Shown one piece after another: positions 1 to 6,097 of a stretch of 8,847 nt of DNA (the stretch's first letter is position 1; each line of letters opens with the position of its first letter). Made by a program: the position numbers and the translations under genes. The DNA comes from an uncultured Clostridia bacterium (GTDB taxonomy: Bacteria; Bacillota; Clostridia; Oscillospirales; Oscillospiraceae), in NCBI GenBank assembly GCA_945946745.1, contig CAMEWZ010000065.1:1-8847 (forward strand), in the 5' to 3' direction. The notes under the pieces are model-generated. The model had not been told where the DNA came from. It searched no databases and worked only from the letters and a program-made list of their open reading frames with translations.

Positions 1-251
1 TAAGCGTCCAGGAGCTGCCCCTTGTGCAGCAGAAGCTGGTGGATACCCTGGAGGAGGGCGCCCCCATCATCCTGGCTGTGGGAAAGGGCGACTTTACCTC
101 CGAGGGCCATTATGTGGTCTTGACCGGAGTGGAAAACGGCCTGTTCCACGTCAACGATCCCAACAGCCGCATCCGCTCCCGGATGCTGTGGAGCTATGAC
201 CAGCTGGAAGGACAGATCCGCAATATCTGGGCCATTCGTGCAGGCGATTGA
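1..251 (+). CDS. C39-like cysteine peptidase, C-terminal fragment
   Basis: The reading frame is open from the window edge (codons from base 3) to TGA at 249-251, so the gene starts upstream and only about 82 C-terminal residues are visible. The segment GHYVVLTG followed about 16 residues later by HVNDPNS is the His and Asp part of a Peptidase_C39_2-type papain fold. In that family the His and Asp complete a Cys-His-Asp triad, and the Cys lies N-terminal, here outside the window. The Val-Leu-Thr-Gly strand after the His and the final aromatic strand (IWAIRAG) are also typical. Such domains cleave peptides, often as exported cell-wall or surface-associated proteins, but the substrate cannot be read from this piece and no localisation signal is visible. 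A strong terminator follows 6 bp after the stop, so this is the last gene of its transcript. A GTG at 24-26 could be called as a start, but upstream codons remain open and the domain would be cut. Confidence 0.72.
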   Translation, partial: SVQELPLVQQKLVDTLEEGAPIILAVGKGDFTSEGHYVVLTGVENGLFHVNDPNSRIRSRMLWSYDQLEGQIRNIWAIRAGD

Positions 252-257
252 ACAGCC

Positions 258-315
258 AACACCCCCGGAAACAGGAAGCGCGTTCGCTTTCTCTGTTTTC
301 CGGGGGTGTTTTGTT
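258..315 (+). terminator. Intrinsic terminator of the C39-like gene
   Basis: The left arm AACACCCCCGGAAACAG (258-274) pairs with CTGTTTTCCGGGGGTGTT (293-310) with a single bulged base. An inner extension, AAGCG (276-280) with CGCTT (285-289), closes on the loop CGTT. The stem is followed by TTGTT. A long GC-rich stem, a T-rich tail and a position right after the stop codon make this a convincing rho-independent terminator. Confidence 0.9.
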
Positions 316-356
316 CACAATTTCGACAGAAAAGCCAAAATAGCAGCAAACAGTAT

Positions 357-386
357 TTGACAGGAACGCCATTTCCATGCTCTAAT
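357..386 (+). promoter_or_regulatory. Sigma-A promoter for the YcgR-like gene
   Basis: A perfect -35 box TTGACA (357-362) is followed after 18 bp by TCTAAT (381-386), five of six matches to TATAAT. It lies after the preceding terminator and about 46 bp before the ATG at 433. The implied transcript starts near 393. A second TCTAAT at 392-397 has too long a spacing (29 bp) to be the partner. Confidence 0.7.
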
Positions 387-432
387 CATTATCTAATGAT
401 GGAAAAGTCTGTAAAAGAGGGGGGGATCCTGG

Positions 433-702
433 ATGGCAGGTGAACTGCGGATCAAGTCGGGGACAAAGCTTCGCATGGCGCTGGATGTGCCCATTGGCCA
501 GGAGCCGGAATTCAATCTGGTCTGTACGTTTATCAAATCTCTGGATGCCGCCACTTTTCTGATTTCCATCCCCATGCAGGGCGGTCAGCCTCTGGCGCTG
601 AACGATCAGGAGAAGCTGCTGATCTGCTACGGCCCCCCAGACGGACTCCATGATCGTGGCAGGCTACGCCGACGATGTGGATTCCATCGACGGCGGCCAT
701 AA
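433..702 (+). pseudogene. YcgR-like N-terminal domain, truncated, 3' end replaced
   Basis: ATG at 433 follows a purine-rich SD (AAGAGGGGGG, 414-423). About 66 residues look like the N-terminal domain of YcgR/PilZ-associated proteins: an IKSGTKLRMALD opening strand, a hydrophobic strand containing VCTFIKSLD, then LISIPMQGGQPLAL and a closing EKLLICYG strand. In the family this barrel precedes a PilZ domain that binds cyclic di-GMP and acts as a flagellar brake. No PilZ motif (RxxxR, D/NxSxxG) occurs here. After codon 66 (tac at 628-630) the frame continues for about 23 Arg/Gly-rich residues to a stop at 700-702. That tail is the wrong-frame reading of the TasA-like coding sequence which begins at about 635. 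Real homology therefore ends near 630-637. The YcgR assignment is by fold-like pattern only and is moderately sure; the truncation itself is clear. Confidence 0.55.
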
Positions 703-1228
703 CGGCCAGAATTACATGGCCTACACCTACTATGTCCGCAACGCGGGCAAGGAGGATGTGGTTTACCGGGCCAGCATTACCCTGGATTCCTGCTCCAAGG
801 GGGCGGAGGAGGCGGTGCGGGTGGCGGTGTGGCGCAACGGCCAGCGAACGGTGTATGCCATGCCCTCCGCCAACGGCGAGCCGGAAGAGGGCTGTGTGAA
901 TTTCGAAAGCGAGCAAACCGTGTGTACCTTCACGGAGGAGCACTTCCTGGTGGGCAATGTGGACAAGTACACCATCGTCATCTGGATGGAGGGCGAGGAT
1001 CCGGAGTGTGTGGACAAAATTGTCGGCGGCTCCGTGGAATTCAGTATGCACATCGATTCCGATGACGACAACCGGGACAGCCTGCTGGTGAAATTTGTGA
1101 AGGACATTGTGGACACCCTCACCAGCAACAAGCCCATCAGCGCCGCGGGCAACGATGCCCCGGATTACTACACCGGCGGCGATGTCAACTGGCACAACCG
1201 GCGCAACCAAGGCGAACCGGAGCCATAG
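635..1228 (+). pseudogene. TasA/camelysin-like secreted protein, C-terminal part only
   Basis: Frame 2 is open from 623 to TAG at 1226-1228, and coherent protein begins at about 635 (PQTDSMIVAGYADD). The segment MAYTYYVRNAG and strands rich in Tyr, Val and Thr form a beta-rich domain. The stretch YTIVIWMEGEDPECVDK followed by IVGGSVEFSM matches the C-terminal strands of SipW-dependent TasA/camelysin-like surface proteins, where a phrase of the type WLEGxDPxC is characteristic. The tail is acidic and polar (HIDSDDDN) and ends GEPEP. There is no signal peptide or proper start: the internal ATG at 650 has no SD and would begin mid-domain. The missing N-terminus should hold a signal peptide and about 100 or more residues. 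The 5' part is replaced by the YcgR-like fragment. It is upstream of, and in the same orientation as, a second TasA-like gene, as expected of a TasA/SipW-type cluster. Whether any product is made in this arrangement is doubtful. Confidence 0.6.
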
Positions 1229-1291
1229 CCTTGCCCCGGAACAAAATCGTATTTCAACCGCTCCACAACAGTGGTAGAGAGAATAAGGCCC

Positions 1292-1313
1292 GCCGTCAGC
1301 CTTTGGCGTCGGC
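1292..1313 (+). other. Imperfect hairpin in the gap between the TasA-like genes
   Basis: GCCG (1292-1295) pairs with CGGC (1310-1313) and GCC (1299-1301) with GGC (1305-1307), with a mismatch and a bulge between. It has no T-run and may be only a weak attenuating or stabilising structure. The rest of the 111-bp gap (1229-1339) shows no convincing promoter; it ends in the RBS of the next gene. Confidence 0.25.
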
Positions 1314-1323
1314 TACAAAAAAC

Positions 1324-1331
1324 AAAGGAGG
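1324..1331 (+). promoter_or_regulatory. Ribosome binding site fixing the start at 1340
   Basis: AAAGGAGG (1324-1331) is a full match to the anti-SD, 8 nt before ATG 1340. It shows that the real start of the second TasA-like gene is 1340, in frame 2, although the long open frame here is frame 1. This is the main evidence that the signal peptide is frameshifted. Confidence 0.88.
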
Positions 1332-1339
1332 ATCCTACA

Positions 1340-2040
1340 ATGAATTCCAAAGCAATCAAACGCCAGCTGCTGGCCGCTGTGGCAATGGCATCGTCGCGGC
1401 GATTGCGCTGAGCAGTTCCACCTATGCGTGGTTTGTGAGTAACAATGCTGTGACCGCAACGGGTATTGACGTGACCACCACGTCCTCAGTCCCCAATCTG
1501 TACATCACTTCTACCGGCAAAACTACGGACACAATGAACCCGAAAACCTCCAACCCCACGAAATTGTTCCCGGTTTCTACCAACAGCGCAAAGGATAATG
1601 AGTTTTACGAAACACTGCACTGGACTTCCGGCATTGGTACGCATGCTGTTGCGGATCAGTATCAGACAGCACTGGAACACGAAACCGGAAAGACTGTATA
1701 TGCAGACTACACTTTCGTTCTCGGCGTAACCAACGGCACTATGGATGTCTATTTCGATTCTTCCGAAACGGCCACTACTTTGGCTGCGGCTACGAATACG
1801 GGTACTGCCGGTCGTTTTGCTATCAAATTTGATAATGGTGACTGGAAGCTGTTCAAAGTAAAAGGCACCGCAACTTCTAAGGGCTACTACACAGATCAAA
1901 GCGCTTCCACTGGTGACTACTGGGTCACTGGTGCTGGCGATAGTAGCAAGTGCGAAACTGCAACTTATGCTACTTTTGATACATACGCTGGCTCCATTAA
2001 CGATAAGGGTGCCGCTGTAGCTGGTACAAACAAGCTTACC
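1340..2040 (+). pseudogene. TasA/camelysin-like protein, frameshifted, 3' end lost
   Basis: From ATG 1340 the frame reads MNSKAIKRQLLAAVAM, a basic head plus the start of a hydrophobic core, then would hit TGA at 1409-1411. In frame 1 from 1390 it continues IVAAIALSSSTYAWFVSNN, which is the rest of a SipW-type signal peptide (core then TYAWF). One missing base near 1388 joins the halves perfectly. The mature part (about 1420-2035) is Thr/Ser/Ala-rich and beta-prone, with GIDVTTTSS and many Asp, Gly and Tyr residues, like exported fibre or biofilm-matrix proteins processed by SipW. By eye its base composition is lower in GC, with many NNT codons (ggt, act, gct), unlike the GC-rich neighbours, as often seen in highly expressed surface proteins. 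The usual C-terminal strands with WLEGxDPxC are absent: at about 2036-2043 the frame passes into an M14-like protein. Upstream is another TasA-like piece. Confidence 0.65.
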
Positions 2041-2955
2041 CTCCCCTCTGTCTACCGGGATTCCATGCGGATCAAGGGCTTTTCCTTCGGCCAGGGGGAG
2101 AAATCCATCTGCATCGTCGGCGCAACCCGGGGCAACGAGGTGCAGCAGGTGTACATCTGCTCCCAGCTGGTGAAAATTTTCACCCATTTGGAGCGCCAGG
2201 GCCGTCTGTACCCCGGCAAATCCATTCTGGTCATTCCCACCCTAAACAGCCATTCCATGAACATTGGCAAACGGTTCTGGTCCACCGACAACACGGATAT
2301 CAACCGGATGTTCCCCGGCTACAATCTGGGGGAGACCACCCAGCGCATCGCCGCCGGAGTGTTTGAGCAGATCAACGACTACCGTTTCGGTATCCATTTC
2401 ACCAGCTTTTACATGCCCGGCAGCTTCATTCCCCATGTGCGGATGATGAAAACCGGCTTTGAGGACGTGGAAAAGGCCAAGGAGTTCGGCCTGCCCTATG
2501 TCTACCGCCGGGATCCCAAGCCCTACGACACCACCACCCTCAATTACAACTGGCAGATCTGGGACACCAAGGCCTTCTCCCTCTACGCCAGCGCCACCGA
2601 CCGCATCGATATGGACAGCGCCCAGGAGGTGATTCAAGCGGTGCTGCGGTTCCTGGATCAGAACAGCATTCTCCATTACCGGAGCCACGGCGGCTACCTT
2701 TCCCAGCTCATCGAGGGGCAGGATCTGGTCAGCGTCAAGACCCACGCTGCCGGTTTCTTCCTGCGCCGGGTGGGGGTGAATGCCCGGGTGCACAAGGGGG
2801 ATATTCTGGCCCAAATCGCCGATCCCTACACCGGCGAGGTCATTGAGGACATTGTTTCCCCGGTCAGCGGCATCGTATTTTTCCATGCCAGCCAGCCCAT
2901 TTTGTATTCCCACACACCCCTGTTCCGGATCATCCCTACGGAAAATCCCCTGTAG
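2041..2955 (+). CDS. M14-family succinylglutamate desuccinylase/aspartoacylase-like, 5' truncated
   Basis: From codon 2041 (LPSVYRDSMRIKGF) to TAG 2953-2955 there are 304 residues, close to a whole AstE/AspA-like protein. Members hydrolyse N-acyl amino acids or related amides in the cytoplasm. Visible landmarks, numbered from 2041: a GATRGNE loop (27-33), where E33 fits the zinc Glu; DINRMFPG (86-93), the DxNR substrate-binding motif; H119 in GIHFTSF, a candidate third metal ligand; and a C-terminal beta-barrel with HKGDILAQIADP and VSPVSGIVFF. The first zinc His of the canonical GxHGNE is Arg here (R30). About ten N-terminal residues and the start codon are missing. The frame is continuous with the TasA-like gene upstream, so expression would depend on that gene. 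An internal ATG at 2065 has no RBS. The gene ends about 100 bp before the promoter of an amino-acid symporter, which fits amino-acid scavenging but proves nothing. Confidence 0.75.
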   Translation, partial: LPSVYRDSMRIKGFSFGQGEKSICIVGATRGNEVQQVYICSQLVKIFTHLERQGRLYPGKSILVIPTLNSHSMNIGKRFWSTDNTDINRMFPGYNLGETTQRIAAGVFEQINDYRFGIHFTSFYMPGSFIPHVRMMKTGFEDVEKAKEFGLPYVYRRDPKPYDTTTLNYNWQIWDTKAFSLYASATDRIDMDSAQEVIQAVLRFLDQNSILHYRSHGGYLSQLIEGQDLVSVKTHAAGFFLRRVGVNARVHKGDILAQIADPYTGEVIEDIVSPVSGIVFFHASQPILYSHTPLFRIIPTENPL

Positions 2956-3053
2956 TTCTGGGGTGGACGTTTGTCCTTTTTGCAGAATCCCGTCGTTTTC
3001 TCCCCCGCTTTTTTACACTTTTGCCGAAAATGCGATACGCTCCAGGAAAATGG

Positions 3054-3082
3054 TTGACTTTTCCAACTCCCCGGTTTATAAT
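3054..3082 (+). promoter_or_regulatory. Sigma-A promoter for the AGCS symporter gene
   Basis: TTGACT (3054-3059), a 17-bp spacer and a perfect TATAAT (3077-3082) give a near-consensus promoter with transcription starting near 3089 and a leader of about 78 nt. It lies in the 211-bp gap after the M14-like gene. It argues that the symporter starts at 3167, not at any upstream in-frame ATG, since 2780-3053 lies before the promoter. I see no clear riboswitch or operator in the leader. Confidence 0.82.
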
Positions 3083-3166
3083 CCCCACATAACTGTTACG
3101 GCAATGGCGTCGTGTACCTCTGGTATGCGGCGCCATTTTCCAAATACAAAGAAGAGAGGAAAAAGT

Positions 3167-4657
3167 ATGCTAGACACCATTGCGAAGGTAAACGGATTCC
3201 TAAACAACATCGTCTGGGGCTGGCCCGCTTTGATTCTGCTGGCCTTTGTGGGTGTGCTGACCACATGCTTGACCAAATTCTTCCAGGTGAGCCACTTTGG
3301 CCACTGGATGAAGCAGACCATCGGCGCCATCTTCCGGGACAGCAAGGTAACCAGCCACACCACTGACCGTTCCATCTCCCAGTTCCAGAGCCTGTGTACC
3401 GCCCTGGCCGCTACCGTGGGTACCGGCAATATCGTGGGCGTGGCCGGTGCCATTCTGGTGGGCGGCCCCGGCGCCGTGTTCTGGATGTGGCTCATCGCCT
3501 TCTTCGGCATGATGACCAACTATTCCGAAAATGTGCTGGGCATCTACTACCGCCGGAAAAATGAGCAAGGCGAATGGTGCGGCGGCGCCATGTACTACCT
3601 CCGGGATGGCCTGGGGGCCAAGAAGGGCTGCAAAACCATCGGCAAGGTGCTGGCGGTGCTGTTCTCCGTGTTCTGCTTCCTGGCTTCCTTCGGCATCGGC
3701 AACATGACCCAGGTCAACTCCATCTCCGGCAACATGGAGGCGGTGTTCCACGTTCCCACCTGGGTCACCGGTATTGCCATTCTGGTGCTGGCCGGTCTGG
3801 TGATCGTGGGCGGCTTGAAGCGCATCGCCTCCGTCACCGAAAAGATCGTGCCCTTCATGGTGATTTTGTACATCGTGGGCAGCCTATTCATTCTGATTAC
3901 CAACTTCCACATGATTCCCGCCGTATTCGGTGCCATTTTCCAGGGTGCCTTCGCGGTGAAGGCCGCTGGCGGCGGCATCGTGGGCTACGGCATGAAGCTC
4001 GCCATTGAGCAGGGCATGAAGCGGGGCGTTTTCTCCAACGAGGCAGGCCTTGGCTCCTCGGTGATGGTTCACTCCAATTCCAATGTCAAGGAGCCTGTGC
4101 TCCAGGGCATGTGGGGCATCTTTGAGGTGTTCGCCGACACCATCATCGTCTGCACCTTGACCGCCTTTGCCGTGCTGTCCTCCGGGTTGGTGGATCTGGA
4201 GACCGGTGTGGCTGTGCCCGAGTACAACGGCATGGCTCTGACCAAGGCGAACATCGTCAGCACCGTGTTCTCCATGCATTTCGGTAAGCTGGGCGCGGCG
4301 TTTGTGGCCATTGCTGTTATGCTCTTCGCTTTCTCTACGGTTCTGGGCTGGAGCCACTACGGCTCCAAGGCCTGTGAGTATCTCTTTGGCACCAAGTCCA
4401 CCATTGTCTACCGGGTCATCTTCGTAGTCGCCACCTTCGGCGGCGCTGTGATGGGGGACAATCTGGCCTGGGACATTGCCGACACCCTGAACGGCATGAT
4501 GATGATTCCCAACTTGATCGGCGTCATTGTCCTGTCCCCCGTTGTCTACCGGATCACCAAAAACTATGTGGCCCGGGTCCTCCGCGGTGAAAAAGCCGAA
4601 CCCATTCTCTCCGCCTTCCCCGACATCCAGGCAGAACACGCCGCCGCGGAAGACTAA
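3167..4657 (+). CDS. Alanine/glycine:cation symporter (AGCS family)
   Basis: This 496-residue integral membrane protein has the usual AGCS length (about 450-500). The family imports alanine, glycine or related small amino acids together with Na+ or H+. Motifs in order: a hydrophobic first helix (about 18-37), TVGTGNIVG (83-91), the family signature GGPGAVFWMW (99-108), GMKRGVFSNEAGLGSS (283-298) around the substrate path, and FSTVLGWSHYGSKACEYLFG late in the core, with about ten or eleven membrane segments overall. The tail is short, charged and cytoplasmic-looking. Start 3167 is chosen because AGAGAGGA (3153-3160) lies just upstream and the sequence MLDTIAKVNGFLNNIVWG is the typical family N-terminus. 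It is driven by the promoter at 3054. No good T-tailed terminator separates it from the next gene, so read-through is likely. The exact amino acid and coupling ion cannot be decided from sequence alone. Confidence 0.95.
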   Translation: MLDTIAKVNGFLNNIVWGWPALILLAFVGVLTTCLTKFFQVSHFGHWMKQTIGAIFRDSKVTSHTTDRSISQFQSLCTALAATVGTGNIVGVAGAILVGGPGAVFWMWLIAFFGMMTNYSENVLGIYYRRKNEQGEWCGGAMYYLRDGLGAKKGCKTIGKVLAVLFSVFCFLASFGIGNMTQVNSISGNMEAVFHVPTWVTGIAILVLAGLVIVGGLKRIASVTEKIVPFMVILYIVGSLFILITNFHMIPAVFGAIFQGAFAVKAAGGGIVGYGMKLAIEQGMKRGVFSNEAGLGSSVMVHSNSNVKEPVLQGMWGIFEVFADTIIVCTLTAFAVLSSGLVDLETGVAVPEYNGMALTKANIVSTVFSMHFGKLGAAFVAIAVMLFAFSTVLGWSHYGSKACEYLFGTKSTIVYRVIFVVATFGGAVMGDNLAWDIADTLNGMMMIPNLIGVIVLSPVVYRITKNYVARVLRGEKAEPILSAFPDIQAEHAAAED

Positions 4658-4718
4658 CTCCTTTGCTACCACCCTTTTTTCATTGTTTCCTTCTTCCTAT
4701 GCGAGAAAGCCATGCGCG

Positions 4719-4738
4719 GAAAACCGTGTGTGGTTTTC
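4719..4738 (+). other. Hairpin between the symporter and the FUSC-HAD gene
   Basis: GAAAACC (4719-4725) pairs perfectly with GGTTTTC (4732-4738) across the loop GTGTGT; G4718/T4739 can wobble and GC (4714-4715) can pair with GC (4741-4742) beyond a bulge. No T-run follows, so it is not a classic terminator; attenuation or mRNA processing is possible. The rest of the 123-bp gap (4658-4780) shows only a T-run at 4675-4680 and no convincing promoter. Confidence 0.35.
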
Positions 4739-4780
4739 TTGCGTTTGCCGCCACTTCTTTCCAAATACGAGGTGTTCTCT

Positions 4781-6070
4781 ATGACCGCGAGCAAAACGCT
4801 GCCCCCCATCGGCGCCCGGATCGTCAAATCCTCCCTGGGCGCGGCGATCTGCATTTTGATCTATTACATCCGGGAGCTGCTGCCCATCGGCGGCGGCATT
4901 CCCTTTTACAGCATTCTGGCGGTGCTGTGGTGCGTCCAGCCCTACACCACCTCCACGCTGCGGATGGCCCAGCAGCGCACCATCGGCACGCTGCTGGGTG
5001 CCGCCTACGGACTGGTTTTTCTGCTGTTTTTCGGCCTGTTTGAAAACGTGTCCAAAATGGTGGTATACCTCACCGCCTGCGCCATGCTGGTTCCAATTCT
5101 CTATACCACCGTGTTGATCGACAAACGCAATGCCTCCTACTTTTCCTGCGTGGTGTTTCTCACCGTGTCCATCAACCACAGCTTTGACGTCAATCCTTAC
5201 CTGTTCGTGTTCAACCGGGTGCTGGACACCCTGGTGGGCATCGGCGTTGGGGTGCTGCTGAACAGCGTCCACATGCCGGTGAAATCGAAGGAAAATACCC
5301 TGTATGTCAGCGGAATCGACTCCGTGCTGGTCAACAGCAAGGAAACCATGATTCCCTATAATAAGGTCGAGCTGAACCGGCTCATCGCCCTGGGGGCCAA
5401 ATTCACCGTCTCCACCATCCGCACCCCCGCCTCCATGATCGACCTGCTCAGCGGCATCGACCTAAAGCTGCCGGTCATCGCCATGGACGGCGCGGTGCTT
5501 TACGATTTGAAGGAGAACCGGTATCTGGAGGTGTGTGCCCTGGACAGGGACACCGCCGCCCGGGCGGAAGCCTTGATGGAATCGGAGGGTGCCCACGTCT
5601 TTGTCAACGCCCTCTATGACAACACCCTGCACATCTATTATGGGGATTTCCGCAACGATGCGGAACGGGATCTGTTTGAAAAGCTTCGCCGCTCCCCCTA
5701 CCGCAATTACACCGCCAAGCGTTTCCGCCTTAACAAGGAAACGGAGCGGGTCATCTATCTGATGGTGCTGGCCCCGGATGCCGATATCCGGCAGCTGGAG
5801 ACACGTCTGATGGATGCCCTCGGGGAAGAACTGCGGATCGTCACCACGCCCGCCCTGGAATATCCGGGCTATACTTATCTGAAACTCTACCACCGGGATG
5901 CCCGGAAAGCAAACATGCTGAAAATCCTGAAGGAGCGCACCGGGGTGGACAAGGTCATTACCTTCGGCAGCATCCCTGGAGAATATGATGTATTTGTCCA
6001 TGACGACGGCGGCAACTCCGCAGTCAAAGCCTTTAAGCGGCTGTATGAAGGGCGGCCCGTCAAATCCTAA
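4781..6070 (+). CDS. FUSC/aromatic-acid-exporter-like membrane domain fused to a degenerate HAD-IIB domain
   Basis: The protein has 429 residues in two parts. Residues 12-163 hold about six hydrophobic segments (near 16-31, 41-54, 68-87, 92-112, 119-131, 143-162) with VLDTLVGIGVGVLLN, the last-helix pattern of the ArAE/FUSC family, whose members are thought to export aromatic acids. Residues 172-429 look like a Cof-type HAD-IIB phosphatase with cap (about 235-330). Motif II T212 (STIR) and motif III K376 (DARKANML) are kept. Motif I reads SGIDSVL where DxDGT is expected, so the nucleophile Asp is Gly178. Motif IV reads FGSIPGEYD where GDGxND is expected, so its first Asp is Ser397. The soluble half is therefore probably catalytically dead and may bind a ligand or regulate the membrane half. 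Start 4781 has GAGGTG at 4769-4774; an in-frame ATG at 4712 would add an unlikely leader over a hairpin. It follows the symporter and is 27 bp before the next gene. Confidence 0.82.
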   Translation: MTASKTLPPIGARIVKSSLGAAICILIYYIRELLPIGGGIPFYSILAVLWCVQPYTTSTLRMAQQRTIGTLLGAAYGLVFLLFFGLFENVSKMVVYLTACAMLVPILYTTVLIDKRNASYFSCVVFLTVSINHSFDVNPYLFVFNRVLDTLVGIGVGVLLNSVHMPVKSKENTLYVSGIDSVLVNSKETMIPYNKVELNRLIALGAKFTVSTIRTPASMIDLLSGIDLKLPVIAMDGAVLYDLKENRYLEVCALDRDTAARAEALMESEGAHVFVNALYDNTLHIYYGDFRNDAERDLFEKLRRSPYRNYTAKRFRLNKETERVIYLMVLAPDADIRQLETRLMDALGEELRIVTTPALEYPGYTYLKLYHRDARKANMLKILKERTGVDKVITFGSIPGEYDVFVHDDGGNSAVKAFKRLYEGRPVKS

Positions 6071-6097
6071 TGCGATAAACTGAGGAGGCACTTCCCT

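Noticed and set aside
533..1210. A 225-codon minus-strand ORF opposite the YcgR/TasA region
   Set aside because: Val/His/Gly-rich shadow; the plus strand has family-like protein on both sides of the junction, so this ORF does not explain the region.
1231..1339. Start of the fused TasA/M14 frame at TTG 1231
   Set aside because: No RBS, and the translated leader is unrelated to a signal peptide; the perfect RBS points to ATG 1340 in another frame.
2242..2913. A 223-codon minus-strand ORF opposite the M14-like gene
   Set aside because: Shadow of a plus-strand gene with clear M14 motifs; no RBS or domain.
2780..3166. Longer symporter start inside the M14-like gene
   Set aside because: It would overlap the M14 gene out of frame and begin before the promoter at 3054-3082; the family N-terminus starts at 3167.
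3884..4672. A 262-codon minus-strand ORF opposite the symporter gene
   Set aside because: Low-complexity Gly/His/Asp-rich shadow of the strongly recognisable AGCS coding sequence.
4712..4780. Upstream ATG for the FUSC-HAD gene
   Set aside because: It lies within a hairpin region without RBS and adds 23 residues not seen in the membrane family; 4781 has GAGGTG.
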